A DNA stretch of 27,274 nucleotides from Prado023 sp049688395. Its GTDB lineage: Bacteria; Actinomycetota; Actinomycetes; S36-B12; CAIYMF01. The stretch covers positions 1 to 27,274 of the forward strand of contig JBAVKQ010000182.1 in NCBI GenBank assembly GCA_049688395.1, in the 5' to 3' direction. The notes under the pieces were generated by a model. That model was not told the origin of the DNA, did not search any database, and was given only the letters and a program-made list of their open reading frames with translations. Shown here piece by piece: positions 23,006-27,274 of this stretch (positions within the stretch are counted from its first letter, which is position 1; every line of letters starts with the position of its first letter). Made by a program: the position numbers and the translations under genes.

Positions 23006-23265
23006 CGACGTCTCCTAGACGAGGCGTTGCCGAGCTGACAAATGCCGAATGGAGAATCATGGAGTTTAACCACGCTCAGCAGGCGGCAGCAAGGCCTACT
23101 TGTGGGGAGGTCGGCGACGACTGGCCCGGCATCTTCCACGCCAGCATCACGACGTGAACGCGTGTTCGACAGGACCGCCCCTGCCCGAACGAGACCTCCC
23201 CTCGGGTGTGGACGTCCTCCAGCAGGGTGCGCCACTCTAGGAGCCACCCGGATCTCGGAGGAGCC
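23006..23265. promoter_or_regulatory. Divergent intergenic region between the two large operons
   Basis: This 260-bp gap must hold the promoters of both arms. It contains the most AT-rich stretch nearby (GGAGAATCATGGAGTTTAAC around 23050-23069), which could hold the minus-strand promoter. A 9-bp inverted repeat surrounds its middle (23104-23112 and 23193-23201). No clear consensus promoter is seen for the plus-strand operon. Ribosome binding sites of both first genes lie at the edges. Confidence 0.5.
23104..23201. repeat. 9-bp inverted repeat in the divergent promoter region
   Basis: GGGGAGGTC (23104-23112) and GACCTCCCC (23193-23201) are perfect inverted copies 80 bases apart, about eight helical turns. 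They are placed nearly symmetrically between the two divergent starts. Paired sites at such a distance can bind one regulator that loops the DNA. Chance occurrence in GC-rich DNA cannot be excluded. Confidence 0.4.
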
Positions 23266-24795
23266 ATGAGCCACATCATCAGCACCGGTGCGAACGGGCA
23301 GTTGGACGGCATGACTGCTGCGGATGTCACCGAGTTGGTCGTCGAGGCGCTGAAGAGCGAGCGCATCGTCCTGCACTTCCATGGCGGCCTGGTCAACAAG
23401 GCGGCCGGAGAGGGGGTCGCGCGTATGCTCACCCCGGTCTACGAAAAGGCGGGGGCGTATCCCATCTTCTTCGTCTGGCAGTCCGGCGCCGTGGAGATCA
23501 TTCGTCACAATCTCCTGGAGATAGCGCGCGAGGAGCTGTTCGACAGGCTGCTGCGCCGGATCCTTGCCTGGTCGGTGGGCAAGGTCCGTGACGTCGCCGG
23601 TGGGCGGCCCGGTTTGACGACGTCGTTGCCCAGCGAGCAGGAGGTCAAGGCCGAGCTTGCTGCGCGAAAGCGCAAGACCGATCCTGAGACGGGAGAAGAG
23701 CCGTTCCGGGCCGAAGAACCACGATCTGGCGTCACGCTCACCCAAGAGGAGGAAGAACGCTTCCTCACCGATGTCGAGCAGGACGCTGACGTCCGAGAGG
23801 CGTTGTACGGCGCCATGGCCGACCGCGGTCTGGAAGCCCGGACCGAAGGGGGGCGCGGCGTGCCGCACGTGCCTCCGATGAAAACCCGCATGGACGCGGC
23901 GGTGCTCGAGGAACTGGCGGACGACGGGGCCGAGGGCGCACGCGGGCTGGTCAGTACGTACGCGCTGGCAAAACGGGCACTGGGCGTGCTGCGGTCCGTC
24001 CTCGCCCGCTACGACCTCGGCACCCACCACGGGGTGTACCCGACCGTGGTCGAGGAACTGCTCCGCTCCTTCTACATTGCCGACCTCGGCGGCGCCGAGT
24101 GGCAAGCGATGAAGAAGGAGACCGCCGACACCTTCGAATCGAAAGGGGAGCGCGGCGGTCGCCTCCTGATGGACGCCCTAGCCGCCGGGCTGCCAGCCGA
24201 CGGCAGCAAGAGGATCACGCTGGTCGGGCACTCGACCGGGGCGGTCTTCATCGACAACCTGATCGCCGAGGTGCTCCAGCGGGATGACGCCCAGGGGCGC
24301 TCCCTCCCCAGGGACCAGCGGTTCCAGGTGTGCTTCCTCGCGCCGGCCGCGACGTCCGTCCATTTCGCCGACGCCCTGGGCAAGCAACCGGACTGGCTGG
24401 GTCGGGAACGGATCGGCCGCTTCCGCATGTTCACGATGACCGACGCAGCAGAGCGGGCCGACCGCCTAGCCGGTGCTGTCTACCCGCGCTCGTTGCTCTA
24501 CCTGGTCTCCGGCCTTCTCGAGCGCGATGCGAGTGCCAAGTCCGCGTGGTCTCCGCTGGTGGGCCTAGCCCGCTACTTCGACGGCGACGTTGACGAGTTG
24601 CTCAGGTCGGACCAGGGCAAGGCTGCGCGGCTGGCCGACCTGCGCGACTACCTTGGCGGCCAGGGACTGCTCGTGCGTTCGCCGACGGAACCGGAAGCCG
24701 AGCTCGGCTTCCGGTCTGGCGCCATCCGCCACGGTGACTTCGACAACGACCCGCTCGTCCAGGAGAGCCTTGTCGAGCTGATCCGGACGTGGTGA
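23266..24795 (+). CDS. Alpha/beta-hydrolase-like protein (lipase/esterase type)
   Basis: 509 residues from ATG 23266, with GGAGGA 4 bases upstream. The N-terminal strand SERIVLHFHGGLVNKAAGEG (H37, H39 in an HFHGG oxyanion-type loop) and AGAYPIFFVWQSGAVEII are typical of alpha/beta hydrolases. The nucleophile elbow is ITLVGHSTGAVFIDNLIAEV, with Ser323 in G-H-S-T-G. Between them lies a long, charged, helical insert (about 105-215), probably a lid or partner-binding part. A later strand, QVCFLAPAATSVHFADAL, and SLLYLVSGLLER could hold the acid and fold residues. The substrate is unknown; similar proteins cut lipids or esters. The caspase gene follows after one base, so the two are co-translated. 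Confidence 0.85.
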   Translation: MSHIISTGANGQLDGMTAADVTELVVEALKSERIVLHFHGGLVNKAAGEGVARMLTPVYEKAGAYPIFFVWQSGAVEIIRHNLLEIAREELFDRLLRRILAWSVGKVRDVAGGRPGLTTSLPSEQEVKAELAARKRKTDPETGEEPFRAEEPRSGVTLTQEEEERFLTDVEQDADVREALYGAMADRGLEARTEGGRGVPHVPPMKTRMDAAVLEELADDGAEGARGLVSTYALAKRALGVLRSVLARYDLGTHHGVYPTVVEELLRSFYIADLGGAEWQAMKKETADTFESKGERGGRLLMDALAAGLPADGSKRITLVGHSTGAVFIDNLIAEVLQRDDAQGRSLPRDQRFQVCFLAPAATSVHFADALGKQPDWLGRERIGRFRMFTMTDAAERADRLAGAVYPRSLLYLVSGLLERDASAKSAWSPLVGLARYFDGDVDELLRSDQGKAARLADLRDYLGGQGLLVRSPTEPEAELGFRSGAIRHGDFDNDPLVQESLVELIRTW

Positions 24796-24796
24796 G

Positions 24797-25894
24797 ATGG
24801 CCAACCCCAACCCGTTCCACTACGCCGTCGCCGTCGGCATAAACGCATACCCCGGCGGCTACAAGCCGCTGAGCGGTCCGGTCAACGACGCCCGGGCGTT
24901 CGTTGACTGGCTGGTGGACCCCGAACAGGGCGGCCTGCCGGCGAGGAACGTCGAGCTCATCATCACGCCGAAGAAGACGCCGGCGAAGCCGGCGACCGCC
25001 AAGCCGACCAAGCAACTGATCGACGAGGCCCTATGGGAGGCGCACGAGAACCTGAACCAGGCCATTGGCGCCGTTCCAGAGGAAGATCAGGCCGCCGCCC
25101 GTGCAGCCTCACGTCTCTACTTCTTCGTCGCCGGCCACGGCATCCTGCCCGGCGACGGTGAGGCGGCGTTGCTCGATGCGACAGCCAGGCCCAGGTTCCA
25201 GCCCAACATCGAGCTCGGGTCCTACGTCTCCTGGATGGCCAAGAACGGCGCCTTCGCCGAGGTCTGCGCCTTCGCCGACTGCTGCCGGAGCTACGAGCTG
25301 CTCGCCACCGCCGGCCAACCGTTCTTCTCCGCGCCACCGCGAGTCGGCGGGCGGGTGGTCACGCTTCTTGGCTTCGCGACGAGTGCCGGTGACCTCTCCT
25401 TCGAGGAGATCGGCTCAGCGGAGGAGGCGGATTTGCGGCGCGGCTTCTTCAGCAAGGTGCTGATCGAGGGGTTGCGCGGAAACGCAGCCGACCCGAAGAC
25501 CGGGCTGGTCACCACCAGCGGCCTCAGGGCCTACGTCGGCCCGGTCGTCGCAACCCTCACCCGGGACAAGCCGGTGCCGCAGCATGTCGAGCTGTACTCA
25601 GCCGATGACATGGTCTTCGGTCCCGTCCGGGTCAGCGCGGCGGTCGGCCGTCCGCCCGGGCGAACAGCCCGGAAGGTCGTGATCAACTTTCCGGCCGACT
25701 TCGGCGACTCCGTCGAGCTGGTCGCCCCTGACGGTGCCCGCATGACGTGGGAGCCCGTCGACGGTCCATGGACGGTCAGACTGTACGACGGTGAGTGGTA
25801 CGTGCAGCGTCCTGGTAGCAACCAGGACTCGATGGGCTTGGTCGGTGACGGCCTGGTGTCTGTTGCAGGGGAGGACCGCGTTGTCGATCTCTGA
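24797..25894 (+). CDS. C14 caspase-family (metacaspase-like) protease
   Basis: 365 residues, starting one base after the hydrolase gene. The fold starts with FHYAVAVGINAYPGGYKPLS and GPVNDARAFVDWL, the classic caspase p20 start. The catalytic His is in LYFFVAGHGILPG (H114). The catalytic Cys is in AFADCCRSYE, most likely C163 by comparison with the D-C-C-H-S-G motif of bacterial caspases (C162 precedes it). After the protease domain (to about 270) a beta-rich C-terminal domain follows (KVVINFPADFGDSVELVAPD, MTWEPVDGPWTVRLYDG), perhaps for target binding. Such enzymes cut after basic residues and act in cell death or defence. The next gene overlaps by 14 bases. Confidence 0.92.
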   Translation: MANPNPFHYAVAVGINAYPGGYKPLSGPVNDARAFVDWLVDPEQGGLPARNVELIITPKKTPAKPATAKPTKQLIDEALWEAHENLNQAIGAVPEEDQAAARAASRLYFFVAGHGILPGDGEAALLDATARPRFQPNIELGSYVSWMAKNGAFAEVCAFADCCRSYELLATAGQPFFSAPPRVGGRVVTLLGFATSAGDLSFEEIGSAEEADLRRGFFSKVLIEGLRGNAADPKTGLVTTSGLRAYVGPVVATLTRDKPVPQHVELYSADDMVFGPVRVSAAVGRPPGRTARKVVINFPADFGDSVELVAPDGARMTWEPVDGPWTVRLYDGEWYVQRPGSNQDSMGLVGDGLVSVAGEDRVVDL

Positions 25895-27274
25895 ACCGCC
25901 AACAACGCTGGGACGGCTGTCGGTGACCGCGCCCGGTGCCCGGATCCGGGTCCTGGACGCGTTCCTACGACCGGTCCAGGGCGCCACGGCGATGGACACC
26001 CTCACCGCCGAACTCGACCCCGGCGCGTACCGGATAACTGCGCGGATCGGGGCTCGCGAGGTCAGTCGGGCGGTGCTGGTCCGCGCAGACGGGCCGCCCA
26101 GCGACGTGTGGCTGGCCCCTGACTTCGACGCCGCCGCGCCGGTGTACACCACCGCCACGGCCAACGAATCCCACGGTGAGCTGGCCTCGAAACTCACATC
26201 CGGGACGTCGACCGCGGCAGGGCGGCTCGTCGTGATCCTGCGCGGCCTGCGGAACCGGCCGATGGCCGACTTGCCAGCCGCCGCGACTGCTCCCGCGCCC
26301 ACCGTCAGGGACCAGCACGGGGAGGCACTGACCCTGCCGGTCCCCGCCGAGGACCCCAACCACGTCTGGGACCCGGGGCAGGAGAACCGGGCGCTCGGCT
26401 GGGCCGTCGACGTCGGACCCGGTGGTTACCGCGTCCGCTGGGCGATGCCCGACGCTGACACACAGGTCGAGCACGCCCTGTGGATCGCCCCGCACTCGCA
26501 GACGATTCTGTTCGTGCCGCAAGGACCAGCTGGTCCCGTTGCCGCGGGCGCCTCCGTCCACATCGTGCCGACCGCCGTCCCGTGGGACGCGTACGCCTCC
26601 CCCACCCTCGCGGTCGAGGCAAGCCTGGCAGTGCTCCGCTCCGGCAGCATCCATCAGCGGGTCGAGGTCTGGAAAAGAGTGCTCGCCGATCCCAGCGCGC
26701 CGCCGATGCTGGGGCTGCTCACGCTGCACGAGATGGTGCGATCGATCGGCGCGGACCTGCCCTCGGATCTCCGGCGCGATGCCCAGCGGCGGCTGCGTCA
26801 ACTGCGCCGCACTCTTGGGGAGAGCCCCGACGTGGTGGCTCTGATCGCCACCGTAGCCCCTTCAACGGTCTGCGCCCAGGTGTCCTGGCCGCCCATGCTG
26901 CGCGCCAGCCACACCCTGCTGCTGGCCGGTGAGCGATCCGGCCGCGACCTCATCGCCCCTGGATCGCTGCTCGAGCAGGTGACCGGGCAGATGTACGCCA
27001 GCGCGCCGTGGCACATCTACGACCCATCCGGGCTGGACGGTCCTGCTTCACTGCCGCAGCCCACTCCGCCCGCCGAGTCGCCGTCCGCGGCACCCCAGTA
27101 CTCGGGTCGTCCGGGCGGCCGGTCCTCAGCAGGACCGTTCGACTCAGGCGACTGGAGTCGGGTTGAGGGGCAGGCCCATCTCGGCGAGGGGCACGAAGCG
27201 GACGCAACACAAGACGAGCTCGGCGGGGCCGTATCTGTGGACCACGTCGGGCCGCCGCGGTCCGTGCATTCGGC
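25881..27274 (+). CDS. Protein of unknown function in the caspase operon, cut by the window end
   Basis: The start is a TTG at 25881, inside the caspase gene, with GGGGAGGA 5 bases upstream; no ATG fits the frame near there. The frame is open to the window end (at least 464 codons). Residues about 10-75 (LGRLSVTAPGARIRVLDAFL, then LDPGAYRITARIG) form a PEGA-like beta domain. A second beta region follows (about 155-230), then a helical segment (LRSGSIHQRVEVWKRVLADP, LLTLHEMVRSIGADLPSDLR, about 253-310). The end is Pro/Ser/Gly-rich and probably disordered. The overlap with the caspase gene suggests a partner or substrate of the protease. No family is recognised. Confidence 0.75.
   Translation, partial: MSISEPPTTLGRLSVTAPGARIRVLDAFLRPVQGATAMDTLTAELDPGAYRITARIGAREVSRAVLVRADGPPSDVWLAPDFDAAAPVYTTATANESHGELASKLTSGTSTAAGRLVVILRGLRNRPMADLPAAATAPAPTVRDQHGEALTLPVPAEDPNHVWDPGQENRALGWAVDVGPGGYRVRWAMPDADTQVEHALWIAPHSQTILFVPQGPAGPVAAGASVHIVPTAVPWDAYASPTLAVEASLAVLRSGSIHQRVEVWKRVLADPSAPPMLGLLTLHEMVRSIGADLPSDLRRDAQRRLRQLRRTLGESPDVVALIATVAPSTVCAQVSWPPMLRASHTLLLAGERSGRDLIAPGSLLEQVTGQMYASAPWHIYDPSGLDGPASLPQPTPPAESPSAAPQYSGRPGGRSSAGPFDSGDWSRVEGQAHLGEGHEADATQDELGGAVSVDHVGPPRSVHS

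Noticed and set aside
21473..23038. A plus-strand open frame of 521 codons opposite the amine oxidase
   Set aside because: It is antisense to a gene with clear FAD motifs and its composition is Arg/Glu/Gly-rich without structure. The same holds for the plus-strand frames at 19823-21355 and 13746-14972.
22843..24105. A minus-strand open frame of 420 codons across the divergent promoter region
   Set aside because: It lies opposite the hydrolase gene, which has a good start and the G-H-S-T-G motif, and it would erase the intergenic region.
1..27274. CRISPR arrays, tRNA or rRNA genes, and long tandem repeats
   Set aside because: No regularly spaced direct repeats, no cloverleaf with conserved loop bases and no rRNA-like stretch was seen on either strand by eye.

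Overview
The window is very GC-rich DNA with dense, overlapping genes, Shine-Dalgarno sites of the GGAGG type, GTG/TTG starts and strong G/C bias at third codon positions. This points to a high-GC actinomycete (Actinomycetota). I cannot place it more precisely. No rRNA, tRNA or CRISPR array is visible.

Region 1 (about 1-8530) looks like an accessory island full of decaying genes. The first 1.7 kb holds three small toxin-antitoxin-like loci: a toxin-like gene followed by a gene that runs off the left edge; a BrnT/BrnA pair with a short or broken BrnT; and a toxin-like gene with a frameshift followed by an intact antitoxin. A duplicated element of about 66 bp lies near two of these loci. Next come an XRE-type regulator, a stump of an AbiEii-like nucleotidyltransferase and an uncharacterised gene (3329-2043, minus strand); a truncated DUF429 gene joined to another frameshifted gene; the 3' end of an IS5-type transposase; an intact four-helix membrane protein (5161-5805) followed by a strong hairpin; and a run of frameshifted minus-strand genes (8530-6095).

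Region 2 (about 8872-12534) is a compact operon for a thiazole/oxazole-modified peptide (TOMM, an azole-containing RiPP). It has a plausible sigma-70 promoter, a 112-residue precursor with 12 cysteines in a 38-residue core, an 824-residue E1-like/YcaO fusion cyclodehydratase, and a SagB-type FMN dehydrogenase. All three genes overlap and so look translationally coupled. No transporter or leader protease is present. A perfect A7 slippery heptamer sits exactly between the E1 and YcaO halves of the fusion.

Region 3 (about 12834-27274) is a large divergent locus. To the left runs a coupled pair: a 1369-residue protein that fuses an FAD amine oxidase, an M15-type zinc carboxypeptidase and a C-terminal caspase-like (clan CD) domain, followed by a 2020-residue protein of unknown family. 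To the right run an alpha/beta-hydrolase-like protein, a C14 caspase-family protease and a third protein that continues past the window edge. These are also coupled or nearly so. A 260-bp intergenic region with a 9-bp inverted repeat separates the two arms. Two independent caspase-type proteases, a lipase-like hydrolase and a cell-wall peptidase domain together suggest a cell-damage, predation or defence system. That role is inference only. The long intact genes here show that the many frameshifts in Region 1 are unlikely to be sequencing noise.
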